A stretch of DNA of 64,000 bases from an uncultured Porphyromonadaceae bacterium (GTDB lineage Bacteria; Bacteroidota; Bacteroidia; Bacteroidales; Barnesiellaceae_A): positions 1 to 64,000 of the forward strand of contig UPZG01000003.1 in the NCBI GenBank assembly GCA_900538705.1, in the 5' to 3' direction. The notes under the pieces were generated by a model that had not been told where the DNA came from, did not search any database, and worked only from the letters and a program-made list of their open reading frames with translations. Position 1 is the stretch's first letter. Each line of letters opens with the position of its first letter. The translations under genes were made by a program, and so were the position numbers. This document shows, piece after piece, positions 34,494-43,357 of this stretch.

Positions 34494-36185
34494 TTAATAG
34501 GTGATTAATTTGAATGTATTTATATTTTGGTCGGCAACTATCTGTACGATATAAATGCCGTGAGATGGAATGGAAATGGCCTTTACGTTGGTACCTTGTC
34601 CTATAAGCAATCCGGCAATGTCGTATATTGCGACGGCGTATTCCTGGGTTGCCATGGCAGGGGTGATGGTAATTTGCTGTGCTTGCTTATCATAGGCAAC
34701 GGCAAAAGTATTGGGGGCTGTCAGTGATTGTAGTCCGGCTGTAATCGATGTTGTGAAGAAAGAACGGTATCCGTGTCCCGTAATTTCGAGCTGTTGTGCC
34801 ACGAGACCGTTGCTGTCGTCTTGAAGTTTATAATAGCCGCGAGGCGATTGCACACCGTTAGCCCAAGCGTCGGTTACTTCAAAACAGTATGTTTTATCAC
34901 TTTCGAGTTCGGCCACTTCATTGTATACTTTTTGTAGATTTGTTTCGTATGGACCGAAATTGTAAACAATATTGCCGTCGGCATCTATGATACGCCATGT
35001 GTTCTCGTCGGCATATAGGTCGGTACGTAGTTCTATGTATGTTAGGGGAGTCGTTTTGGCAGGAGCGCTGAATGTACCCTCAATGGTATTTCCGTCGTAA
35101 GATTCACCGTTAAGTTCTGTCAGGTGTATTGAATAGTCATTACTCGATTCTATTAAGGAAGACTGGTCGATGGCAATTTTGATGTAGCTTGTTGCCAGAG
35201 GGGCTATTTCTCCTTCCCAAGAGCTTTGTATTGTCGTACCGTTTACGGTAATGTCGAATAGGGCCGATGTAAGAGGCTCATTCGATTTGTTACGCAGATA
35301 AAGTTCGTAGAAGTTAAATCCGTAGGTGCCCTGTACAGGTATGCGGTATGCCGATATTTCGGCAGCTAAGGGAAGCTCCAGTCCTTCGCAAACAGGCTTT
35401 ACACCGGTAACGTTTAAAACATCGGTTTTGTCGTTAGCAACAAAAACGATTACTTCCAATTCCGCCGGGTCGACAGCTACATCATTGATGTTCTCAGGCA
35501 CGGCGTATGTGTAATCTTTCGTAAAGAAAGAACCTTCAGTACAGTCGCTTATCGTATCACCCCACAAAGGTGTTAGGTAGTCGCGTAGCATGTGCTGGTG
35601 TAGATAGTCAGAACCTACACCGCCACCGCTTTGCGGCCCTCGTATGTTATTTTGTGTCAGTGCTACGGTAAGAAGATTTTGTTGGGCGTCTACATCGGCT
35701 GTATAATAGCCTTCAACGTGTACGGTCAGCTGGGCGTCAGCTGCCGAGTATGTAGATGTCACATATAAGTTTACGGGCGCATTTTCTTGGTGTATTTCCT
35801 TGGCACACAGAGTCCAGTTGCTTCGCGACATGATAGGACTGGTGCCGGCAAAAGTATGGCGGTTAATCATACCACAAGGGTAACCGCTTCCCGAAGCAAA
35901 AGTGGCATCTAGCTCTTCACCTTCGGGAGTGCGAAAATCTGGCTGGTCGGAGAAAGGCGATGCATAATATCCGCTGTGTATTGCTATGGAATAGAATGTA
36001 TTTTCTTGTGCTAATAAGAGGTTGGCCGCTATCTTATGCGCCGAGGGACAGTTGCCGCAATTGATACCGGTAAATTCTTCTAAGAGAATATTCTTGGGTT
36101 GCACATCGGTAGAAACCTGATATTGAGCAATACTGAAGTTACATGTAAGAATCGCTGTAACAAAGAGGAGATAGAGGTTTTTCAT
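34494..36185 (-). CDS. Omp28-related secreted protein with T9SS sorting domain
   Basis: A 563-residue exported protein from the ATG at 36185 (MKNLYLLFVTAILTCNFSIA, a signal peptide). Residues ~25-230 match the Omp28 / thioredoxin-like family: ILLEEFTGINCGNCPSAHKI with Cys43 and Cys46 as a CxxC, and TFYSIAIHSGYYASPFSDQ. A beta-sandwich region follows, then a T9SS C-terminus (VAIYDIAGLLIGQGTN ... SHGIYIVQIV ... FKLITY). Omp28 of Porphyromonas gingivalis is an outer-membrane adhesin; redox activity of the CxxC here is unproven. First gene of the minus-strand cargo operon; a TATACTTG -7-like box lies at 36216-36223 (minus). Confidence 0.85.
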   Translation of the reverse strand: MKNLYLLFVTAILTCNFSIAQYQVSTDVQPKNILLEEFTGINCGNCPSAHKIAANLLLAQENTFYSIAIHSGYYASPFSDQPDFRTPEGEELDATFASGSGYPCGMINRHTFAGTSPIMSRSNWTLCAKEIHQENAPVNLYVTSTYSAADAQLTVHVEGYYTADVDAQQNLLTVALTQNNIRGPQSGGGVGSDYLHQHMLRDYLTPLWGDTISDCTEGSFFTKDYTYAVPENINDVAVDPAELEVIVFVANDKTDVLNVTGVKPVCEGLELPLAAEISAYRIPVQGTYGFNFYELYLRNKSNEPLTSALFDITVNGTTIQSSWEGEIAPLATSYIKIAIDQSSLIESSNDYSIHLTELNGESYDGNTIEGTFSAPAKTTPLTYIELRTDLYADENTWRIIDADGNIVYNFGPYETNLQKVYNEVAELESDKTYCFEVTDAWANGVQSPRGYYKLQDDSNGLVAQQLEITGHGYRSFFTTSITAGLQSLTAPNTFAVAYDKQAQQITITPAMATQEYAVAIYDIAGLLIGQGTNVKAISIPSHGIYIVQIVADQNINTFKLITY

Positions 36186-36376
36186 ATTGTTCGATTTAGA
36201 CGTTTTTTCTTTTTGCAAGTATAATTATTTTATAAAATAGGGCACTATTACAAGCTACGTCTTTACTACTGCAATATAAATAAATGAAGTAAAAATACTA
36301 CTGCATATAAATGTAACTATTTATTAACCAGATTATTGTATTGCCATTATGGGTGCTGTACGGAAGATAATGTAAG

Positions 36377-36424
36377 TATATTTGTCAGTATATATATCTT
36401 TATAACGATTATTTCATATATTTG
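36377..36424 (+). promoter_or_regulatory. two -7 boxes before the TPR regulator gene
   Basis: TATATTTG occurs twice, at 36377-36384 and 36417-36424. No TTTG stands at the ideal distance from either. The second box is the closer fit, putting transcription start near 36431 and favouring a start codon at 36453 or later. Confidence 0.5.
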
Positions 36425-36452
36425 TAGGTGTAATATTAAAAATATTAATAAG

Positions 36453-38258
36453 TTGGAGTACTTAAAAACTTTATATTATACGTTATTACGGGTACTGATG
36501 CTACTTCTTTTCTTGACATCGTATCCTATCGTATGTTTTGCGCTTACCAATAACATAAAACAAGAGGTGTTGGAGCGAGCATCCGATTTGATAGACGACA
36601 ATGATAGTAATGCTGCTGTAATGAAGCATAAAATAGACTCGGTAGAGAGTCAGAAGGCCTTGTCAGACAGCGTCTTTGTTTCGTTTATAGTAGACGATGT
36701 GGGCGAATATTTCAGGCAGCAAGGTCGACAATCGGCTGCAGTAGAGTTGTTTTCTACACTTGCAGACCAGTTAGAGCAGGAGAAGTGTCTTTCTACTACG
36801 TTGTTGCGATTGTATATACCTCTCGGTGCTGCGTTGGAAGAGGTAGGTATGTGGAACAATGCCATGGAATATTATCATAAAGCCCTTGCAATTGCTGAGG
36901 ATAATGGAATGGAATCTAATACTGCTAAAATTTATAATAATATAGGTGCAGCATATTTTCGTAGCGATGTGGCTATGGCTGAGAGTTATTTCAGGAAAGC
37001 GCGCGATATAAATATGAAATTAGGTGACAAAAAGGAGTTGTGCTTGAATTATAATAATTTGGCCGGTACGGCTATGCAACAAGACCGTTACGACGAAGCT
37101 CTGGATTATATGCTCGATGCTTTGCAGCTTATCGATAAAAATCAAGATGCCTATTTTTATCATTTCATGCAGTGTAACATAGCTTCGTTGTATATGCTAA
37201 AGGGGGAGGATTATTTGGCTATCTCCTATTTAAGAAATGCTGTGGAGTTTCATTTGCGTGAGGGTAATCTACATGATGTGATACAGTGTTACAACATGCT
37301 CGCCGAAGCATACGAAAAGCAAGGTAATATGACAGAGGCAATGTATTATATAAAACAGTCGGAAATGGAGTTGGCGTCGGTTACAAATCGGGATTTCGAG
37401 GCGAATATGAGTGTCATTCTTTCTCGGTTTTATAGTCGTCGCAAAAACTATGAAAAGGCATATGACTTACTGTTGCGGGCTACTGAGTTGCGAGACTCGT
37501 TGACGAAGGTCAATGATGTAAAAAAGATTGGCAATTTGGAGCAAATATATAATAATGAGCAGAAATTACGCGAGAATGCTTTGTTGATAAGCGAGATGCA
37601 GTTGCATAAATTAGAGGATGACAGGCGCGTTACGGTGATAGTAATAATTATTATATTGCTTGCGCTGGTAGTGGTGTTCTTGATTGTTCGCACACGTCTG
37701 CGGGATAAGTTGCATAGAACAAAAGAAGAGTTGTCAATGCAGCAAATAGCCTTATCGGAAAAAGAGAAGGAGTTGCAACTTATTAAGGAGAAAGAGTTGA
37801 ATAAAACTATTGACCAGAAAAATCGTGAGTTGTCGAGTTACGCATTGTCATATACCAAAGACAATGAGTTTTTTGTACATATTTGTGATGAGTTGAAGCA
37901 GGTACTTCTCGAGATAAATCCACGTGACAAGTTGCACAAAGAGCGCTTGCGCAAGATTATCACCGAGCTGAAGCGGTATGAGAGTAGTGATAATTGGCAG
38001 GAATTCAAGCTCTATTTTGAGCAGGTGCATCCCTCTTTTTATGATTCGTTGGACGATATATGTCCCGGGATTACTCAGCGGCAGAAAAGGTTATGTGCTT
38101 TGCTATATATAGGCCTATCTACGAAGGAGATTGCTTCTATAACGTTTCGTGAGGTGCGTAGTGTAGAATCGGCTCGTAACAGGTTGCGCCGCAAGATGGG
38201 CATTCCGTCTGACGAAACAATTCACGAATTTCTGTCGAAAAGACAACAGAGCGAGTAA
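36453..38258 (+). CDS. TPR protein with transmembrane helix and LuxR-like C-terminal HTH (regulator)
   Basis: A 601-residue protein if started at TTG 36453, which gives a signal peptide with positive charge (MEYLKTLYYTLLRVLMLLLF); ATG 36498 is the alternative. The frame is open back to 36336, but that part overlaps the -7 boxes. About seven TPR-type repeats span ~60-370 (KIYNNIGAAYFRSDVAMAES, LNYNNLAGTAMQQDRYDEAL). A transmembrane helix is near 385-405 (VIVIIIILLALVVVFLIV). A coiled coil follows, then a LuxR/GerE-like HTH (LSTKEIASITFREVRSVESA, RNRLRRKMG). It is divergent from a four-gene T9SS cargo cluster, so control of that cluster is a reasonable inference. Same architecture as the protein at 2536. 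Confidence 0.8.
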   Translation: MEYLKTLYYTLLRVLMLLLFLTSYPIVCFALTNNIKQEVLERASDLIDDNDSNAAVMKHKIDSVESQKALSDSVFVSFIVDDVGEYFRQQGRQSAAVELFSTLADQLEQEKCLSTTLLRLYIPLGAALEEVGMWNNAMEYYHKALAIAEDNGMESNTAKIYNNIGAAYFRSDVAMAESYFRKARDINMKLGDKKELCLNYNNLAGTAMQQDRYDEALDYMLDALQLIDKNQDAYFYHFMQCNIASLYMLKGEDYLAISYLRNAVEFHLREGNLHDVIQCYNMLAEAYEKQGNMTEAMYYIKQSEMELASVTNRDFEANMSVILSRFYSRRKNYEKAYDLLLRATELRDSLTKVNDVKKIGNLEQIYNNEQKLRENALLISEMQLHKLEDDRRVTVIVIIIILLALVVVFLIVRTRLRDKLHRTKEELSMQQIALSEKEKELQLIKEKELNKTIDQKNRELSSYALSYTKDNEFFVHICDELKQVLLEINPRDKLHKERLRKIITELKRYESSDNWQEFKLYFEQVHPSFYDSLDDICPGITQRQKRLCALLYIGLSTKEIASITFREVRSVESARNRLRRKMGIPSDETIHEFLSKRQQSE

Positions 38259-38445
38259 ATATCGCCTGCTGATAATACATACAATGAGGTGTTCGTGTTT
38301 TTAATATTTCTCTATGGAATCCTGGTATTGCAGTATGAACGTAAAAAGAATGGCCTATTAGAACCGGAACGTGTTGTGGTTGTGAGACCGTGTAGGATTC
38401 TGGTATCATTGTTGCTACATTAGATACTTTTATATTGTAGCTATG

Positions 38446-38488
38446 CTAAAAATAAAGCGGAGCGGCTTGTTATAGGCCGCTCCGCTTT
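38446..38488 (-). terminator. terminator of the TPR/OmpA-like lipoprotein gene
   Basis: A perfect 13-base stem, AAAGCGGAGCGGC (38454-38466) and GCCGCTCCGCTTT (38476-38488); on the minus strand it ends in TTTATTTTT. It lies 22 bases after the stop of the gene ending at 38510. Nothing else is visible in 38259-38445. Confidence 0.88.
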
Positions 38489-38509
38489 GGATTTATAAAA
38501 GAGCTTTCA

Positions 38510-40186
38510 TTAGATTCCGGCAATGTTATACTTGGCAAATTCCAAGTCGTTGCTTGCTTTCTCTTTCATGGTGGGGTCGAGGCGGAACGACTGACGCAGA
38601 TTAGAGCGTACCATTTGTTCGTTGTTGGTGCGTGCGCCTAAAACAGCTTGCAGATAATAAGTGGTAGCATCGGGAGCCGATACACCGGCAAGTGTGTTAC
38701 GTGCTTTGTTGTAGTCGTTTACCAAGATTTGAGCCAAGGCTGCATTGTTGCTCTTAGCATCGCCAAATGCTTTTACAGCAGCATTATAGTCGCCTTTCTT
38801 GAGGTAGTAAACTCCTAATGCTTCGTTTACCTCGGGTACATTACCAGCTTTTCCAAATTGAGCGGCAGCCTCGTCATAATTGCCATTCTTCATGGCAATA
38901 AGACCTTTGTTCATGTCGACTTCGGCCGATTGAGGAGCCTTTTGAGCAGCGGTATTGAAATATTGTTCGGCTTCGTTGTACTTGCCGGCTTTATACATCA
39001 TCATACCGAGATTATTATATCCACGATAGTCTTCGGGATAAATTTCGGTGACTTTGCGGTATATTTCAGTTTTGGCAGCATCGCTCTTTTCGAGAGTAGC
39101 AGCGTAGAGCAATTCATCAACATTGAGAGCTGAGGGGTTGCTGTGTGCCAATGAAGATATTTCTTCATCCGATTTACCTATAACATTGATAGAAGCCGTG
39201 ATACGTGAACGACGCAATTGTGGCAGAATTTCGTTTGCCAAGTCGCTATAAACAGACGAAAGGTTCTTTATTTCACGCTCTCTTTGTTCGGGGTCGCTAT
39301 ACATTTCAAGTACGCGGAGGATAAGGTCTTTGTCTTGAATATCAGAAGCGGTAACCAACTCTTTGAAACCGTCCCAGTCTTGAGCTGTGAATTCGGCAGT
39401 AAGGTCAGCCTGGATGTCGTCTTTCTTCCATTGTGACTTCATGTATTTTACGGTGTTCTCTTCACGGTTTTCGGCCAAACGGGTGTTGAGTTCTACACCA
39501 CCATCGGGCGATGCATAAGAAGAGATGTTTACATTTTCTACTTCACGATTTTCGGCTGTGGTGGCATCTTTGATTTGTTGGTGGAGAGCTTTCATCTCAT
39601 CCGATTTTATTTCCGAAGCTCTGATGTTGGCTTGTTGGATAAGGAATTTGATGTCGGCTGAGTAAGTCTCTTTGATGATGCGTTGGAACTTGTCGGGCGT
39701 GATGGCCGGTGTTACTTTGCCGGCGTCAGCCATTTCTGATGTAGCGATGACGCCTTCGGCAACCTTTACACGGGGCAACTCGTAAGTTTTAGACCCTTGC
39801 TGTACGGTGAAAGCCAAATAAAGCGACGATTTTTGCATCTCGGGAACATATACAAAGTTGGCGGGCATCGTAACAACGCCACCGGCTTTGTATTGGATGG
39901 TTTGGTCGTTGCCTTTTACTTTTTCGCCTTGGAATGTTTGCGAAGCAGAGGCTGTTTCGCCAGCGCTGTAAACCAAGTACGGTGTTACGGTGACAACGGC
40001 ATTTTTATTGAAATACTTTTCGGGGAAAGTGCCTGTAATAGTGGCCGATACCATGCCGCCTTTAGCTTCGAGAGGAGACGGATTTACTTTGAAATAGTCA
40101 GCGCTGAGCGGAGCCATTTCTTTGTTACAACTTACCAATGTCAAGAGGCAGAGGCAAAGTAGCGGGAATGTTAACTTTTTAATCAT
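38510..40186 (-). CDS. TPR lipoprotein with OmpA-like domain
   Basis: A 558-residue lipoprotein started at ATG 40186 (MIKKLTFPLLCLCLLTLVSC; Cys20 in LVSC). N-terminal beta domain (~25-150; ITGTFPEKYFNKNAVVTVTP). An OmpA-like region around 200-270 includes VNISSYASPDGGVELNTRLA, then ENREENTVKYMKSQW. The C-terminal half (~350-555) has TPR repeats (YRGYNNLGMMMYKAGKYNEA, EVDMNKGLIAMKNGNYDEAA). Such proteins are abundant outer-membrane lipoproteins in Bacteroidales; peptidoglycan or protein contacts are inferred. A minus-strand TATTTTTG (40254-40261) is a probable -7 box. Confidence 0.8.
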   Translation of the reverse strand: MIKKLTFPLLCLCLLTLVSCNKEMAPLSADYFKVNPSPLEAKGGMVSATITGTFPEKYFNKNAVVTVTPYLVYSAGETASASQTFQGEKVKGNDQTIQYKAGGVVTMPANFVYVPEMQKSSLYLAFTVQQGSKTYELPRVKVAEGVIATSEMADAGKVTPAITPDKFQRIIKETYSADIKFLIQQANIRASEIKSDEMKALHQQIKDATTAENREVENVNISSYASPDGGVELNTRLAENREENTVKYMKSQWKKDDIQADLTAEFTAQDWDGFKELVTASDIQDKDLILRVLEMYSDPEQREREIKNLSSVYSDLANEILPQLRRSRITASINVIGKSDEEISSLAHSNPSALNVDELLYAATLEKSDAAKTEIYRKVTEIYPEDYRGYNNLGMMMYKAGKYNEAEQYFNTAAQKAPQSAEVDMNKGLIAMKNGNYDEAAAQFGKAGNVPEVNEALGVYYLKKGDYNAAVKAFGDAKSNNAALAQILVNDYNKARNTLAGVSAPDATTYYLQAVLGARTNNEQMVRSNLRQSFRLDPTMKEKASNDLEFAKYNIAGI

Positions 40187-40327
40187 AATGTTGTGCATAT
40201 AAGGTTTGTAATGTTTCTTGGTTTGACGTTATTGTAACGTATATTCTCAAGGGCAAAAATAACTAAAAGCTTATGGATTGATGATGTGATGGCAGGCTTT
40301 TTTTCTTAATTATCTATAAATATTAAG

Positions 40328-41251
40328 CTAATTATTGTTTTCATGTTTTTGATTACGAGGATGGTGCTCTATAATCTCCTGACGCAAAAAGTGTTGGTCT
40401 AAGTGAACATAAATTTCGGTTGTGGTGATACTCTCATGGCCAAGCATTTGTTGTATGGCTCGCAGGTTTGCTCCATTTTCGAGTAAATGCGTTGCAAATG
40501 AGTGCCGTAGCGTGTGTGGACTCACTTTTTTGGTAATGCCGCAAGAGCGACAAGCTTCGCGAATAATGAAAAAAATCATTACTCGTGTGAGGTGTTTTCC
40601 CCGTCGATTGAGGAAGAGATAGTCTTCTTCGCCCGGTTTTATGTCTAAACTGTTGCGGTCGGGAAGGTACAGTTTTATTTCATGTATGGCCTCTTGTGAG
40701 ATTGGCACCAGGCGTTGTTTCCCGCCTTTTCCCTCTACACAGATATACTCTTCGTTTAGATATAATTGTGATAAGCGCAGATTTACAAGTTCCGATACTC
40801 GCAATCCGCAACTATATAATGTTTCTAAGATAGCTCGGTTGCGTTGTCCCTCGGGAGATGTACGATCTATCGACTCTATCATGCGGTCTATCTCTTCTAC
40901 CGTAAGTATTTCTGGTAGATGCCTGCCAGTTTGTGGGGTCTCTAACCCTGCCGATGGATCGTCGGCGATATAACCTTCGAGTTTAAGATATTTGAAGAAA
41001 GATTTGATACCCGATATGATGCGCGCTTGTGACCGTGCACTGATGCCCAAATCTTGCAATGTACACACAAAGGTGTGCAGATGCTCGGTTTTCACCTCTT
41101 CCCACGAGAGTGATGCATCGTCGAGAAACCTCGCCAGCTTCTCTATATCGTCGGTATAACCGGCAATAGTGTTTTCCGACAAGCCCTTTTCAAGTCGAAG
41201 GTAGGCGATGTATTTTTTTCTCAAATTCTCTTTTTTCTTGGCAGCAGTCAT
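40328..41251 (-). CDS. xerD: tyrosine recombinase XerD
   Basis: A 307-residue site-specific tyrosine recombinase that, with XerC, resolves chromosome dimers at dif. N-terminal SAM-like domain (LRLEKGLSENTIAGYTDDIE). Catalytic residues are all present: Arg151 (CGLRVSEL), Lys175 or 178 (EGKGGKQRLVP), His246 and Arg249 (SPHTLRHSFATHLL), His272 (LGHESI) and nucleophile Tyr281 (TTTEIYVHLDQ). The start at 41251 (MTAAKKKENLRKK) is preferred over 41356, because the promoter at 41334-41364 lies inside the longer frame. No mobile-element context, so a housekeeping XerD rather than a phage integrase. Confidence 0.93.
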   Translation of the reverse strand: MTAAKKKENLRKKYIAYLRLEKGLSENTIAGYTDDIEKLARFLDDASLSWEEVKTEHLHTFVCTLQDLGISARSQARIISGIKSFFKYLKLEGYIADDPSAGLETPQTGRHLPEILTVEEIDRMIESIDRTSPEGQRNRAILETLYSCGLRVSELVNLRLSQLYLNEEYICVEGKGGKQRLVPISQEAIHEIKLYLPDRNSLDIKPGEEDYLFLNRRGKHLTRVMIFFIIREACRSCGITKKVSPHTLRHSFATHLLENGANLRAIQQMLGHESITTTEIYVHLDQHFLRQEIIEHHPRNQKHENNN

Positions 41252-41333
41252 ATAGCAGTCTCCCGAAAAATCTGTAATTTTGCACCCAAATTTCAGTGTT
41301 GTCCATTGTTTGTAATGTACAAGCATTACCATG

Positions 41334-41364
41334 CAAAAGTAGCTAATACGACTCATTTGTGCAA
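41334..41364 (-). promoter_or_regulatory. xerD promoter
   Basis: On the minus strand: TTG (41364-41362), 20 bases, TACTTTTG (41341-41334). It gives a leader of about 76 bases before xerD. On the plus strand TAATTTTG (41275-41282) is a weak candidate -7 box for aroQ. Confidence 0.65.
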
Positions 41365-41434
41365 CGGGATAATGCTGTTAGACGGCTTTCGACGACCTTG
41401 TTGGAGCTGTAAAAATAATCAAACACGAGGTGTT

Positions 41435-41857
41435 ATGGAAATACTTGTTATTAACGGGCCTAATCTGAACTTGCTGGGGCGTCGCGAGAAAGAGATTTAC
41501 GGAACAAAATCTTTCGAAGAGTATTTGCCTTTGTTGCAGGCCCGCTTTCCATTGCATAACATACGTTATTTTCAGTCCAACAGCGAAGGGGCAATTATAG
41601 ACTGCCTCCAAGAGTATGGCTTTTCGGTAGATGGTATCGTACTTAATGCCGGGGCCTATACGCACACCTCTATTGCCATAGCCGATGCCATACGTGCTAT
41701 CACAGCACAGGTTATAGAGGTACATATCTCTAATATTCATGCCCGCGAGGAGTATAGGCATGTCTCTATGATAGCATCGGCGTGCCGTGGGCAGATAGCC
41801 GGCTTTGGGCTTGACTCTTATAGGTTGGCCATAGAGGCGTTGACAAATGTTGAATAG
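41435..41857 (+). CDS. aroQ: type II 3-dehydroquinate dehydratase
   Basis: A 140-residue dodecameric-type dehydroquinase of the shikimate pathway. The catalytic Tyr22 follows NGPNLNLLGRREKEIYG. Substrate-binding parts VLNAGAYTHTSIAIADAI and EVHISNIHAREEYRH, and GFGLDSYRLAIEAL near the end, are intact. The start at 41435 (MEILVINGPN) is chosen because the upstream open frame has no family similarity. It precedes pyk by 46 bases. Confidence 0.96.
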   Translation: MEILVINGPNLNLLGRREKEIYGTKSFEEYLPLLQARFPLHNIRYFQSNSEGAIIDCLQEYGFSVDGIVLNAGAYTHTSIAIADAIRAITAQVIEVHISNIHAREEYRHVSMIASACRGQIAGFGLDSYRLAIEALTNVE

Positions 41858-41903
41858 AGCTTTCCCACAAATATATACGAACATATAGGAAAAGAAATAT
41901 ATT

Positions 41904-43355
41904 ATGTCTAAGTACACCAAGATTGTAGCTACCATTTCCGATAATCGTTGCGATGTCGGGTTTATCAAGAGTCTTTATGAAAACGGAATGAACGTTGTAC
42001 GTATGAACTCGGCACACATGCAACGTGAAGGTTTTGAACGTGTTATTGCTAATGTACGCAAGGTATCGAACTCCATAGGTATATTGATGGATACCAAAGG
42101 GCCTGAAATTCGTACCACAGCCTTGCAAGACGAAAAGCCTATTGCGTTTGAGCCCGGACAACATTTGCTTATGACGGGTCGCCCCGGGACGTTGACGACA
42201 AGCCGTTGTATAGGTGTTTCATATCCAGCTTTTGCAGATGAAATTCCTGTGGGTTGTCACATTCTAGTAGACGATGGCGAGCTTGAGTTTGTGGTGTGCG
42301 ATAAGGTAAATGATGAGTTGATGTGTGAGGCTCTGAATGCCGGAGAACTGGGAGCCCGTAAGAGTGTTAATGTGCCGGGTGTGCGCATCAACCTTCCGTC
42401 TTTGACTCAACGAGACCGTGACAATATACTTATCGCCATAGAAAATAATATCGACTTTATTGCCCATTCGTTTGTACGTAGCAAGCAAGACGTGTTGGAT
42501 ATACAGCATATCCTCGATGAGCATCGCTCACCTATCAAAATAATTGCCAAAATAGAGAATCAAGAGGGTGTAGACAATATAGATGAGATTTTGGAGGTAG
42601 CATATGGTGTGATGGTGGCACGTGGCGACTTGGGTATTGAGGTGCCGCAAGAAAAAATACCCGGCATACAACAACTGCTTATACGCAAATGTATGCAAGC
42701 CAAGAAACCGGTTATTGTAGCTACACAATTGCTGCATTCTATGATAAAGAATCCACGGCCTACGCGTGCCGAGGTGACAGATATTGCCAATGCTATCTAC
42801 AACCATACCGATGCTCTCATGCTCAGTGGTGAAACGGCTTACGGTCGTTATCCAGTAGAGTCGGTGGCGACGATGTCGCGGGTAGCAATTGAGGCAGAAC
42901 GTACTCGCTTTTTTGATAACATGGAAGTGGGTAGCGACGATAATGATGTGACCGCATTTTTGGCTCATCAGGCTGTGAAATCATCGGCCGAGTTGGGGAC
43001 GAAGGCAATCATCACCGACAGCTATACAGGTCGTACGGCACGCTACATAGCTTCGTACAGAGGTACATTCCCCGTTTTGGCATTGTGTTACAATGAACGT
43101 ACAATCAGACAGTTGTCGCTCTCTTACGGGGTCTTTGCCATGTATCAGAAGAGTACCGATACTTCGCGGCAATATCTTTTCAACGGACTGACACACATGT
43201 TGGAAAAGAACTTGTTGACGCGCGACGACCTTATTGCTTATTTGGGTGGAGGTTTTGGTCCCGGACATGGTACAACTTTCCTCGAAATCAATCAGGTAGG
43301 AAAAGTACTTGATAGTTTCGACAACTATTCGCTGCCCAATATCGAAGAGGTGTAA
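41904..43355 (+). CDS. pyk: pyruvate kinase
   Basis: A 483-residue pyruvate kinase, forming pyruvate and ATP from phosphoenolpyruvate and ADP. Motifs: SKYTKIVATISDNRCDVGFI, ILMDTKGPEIRT, KIIAKIENQEGVDNIDEIL (with the catalytic Lys), MVARGDLGIEVP and RPTRAEVTDIANAI. The C-terminal allosteric domain is complete. Length fits the family. It is followed two bases later by an O-methyltransferase gene. Confidence 0.96.
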   Translation: MSKYTKIVATISDNRCDVGFIKSLYENGMNVVRMNSAHMQREGFERVIANVRKVSNSIGILMDTKGPEIRTTALQDEKPIAFEPGQHLLMTGRPGTLTTSRCIGVSYPAFADEIPVGCHILVDDGELEFVVCDKVNDELMCEALNAGELGARKSVNVPGVRINLPSLTQRDRDNILIAIENNIDFIAHSFVRSKQDVLDIQHILDEHRSPIKIIAKIENQEGVDNIDEILEVAYGVMVARGDLGIEVPQEKIPGIQQLLIRKCMQAKKPVIVATQLLHSMIKNPRPTRAEVTDIANAIYNHTDALMLSGETAYGRYPVESVATMSRVAIEAERTRFFDNMEVGSDDNDVTAFLAHQAVKSSAELGTKAIITDSYTGRTARYIASYRGTFPVLALCYNERTIRQLSLSYGVFAMYQKSTDTSRQYLFNGLTHMLEKNLLTRDDLIAYLGGGFGPGHGTTFLEINQVGKVLDSFDNYSLPNIEEV

Positions 43356-43357
43356 TC

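Noticed and set aside
40328..41251. Tyrosine recombinase considered as an integrase marking a mobile element
   Set aside because: No attachment sites, tRNA or phage genes are adjacent; the length, motifs and core-gene neighbours fit housekeeping XerD.
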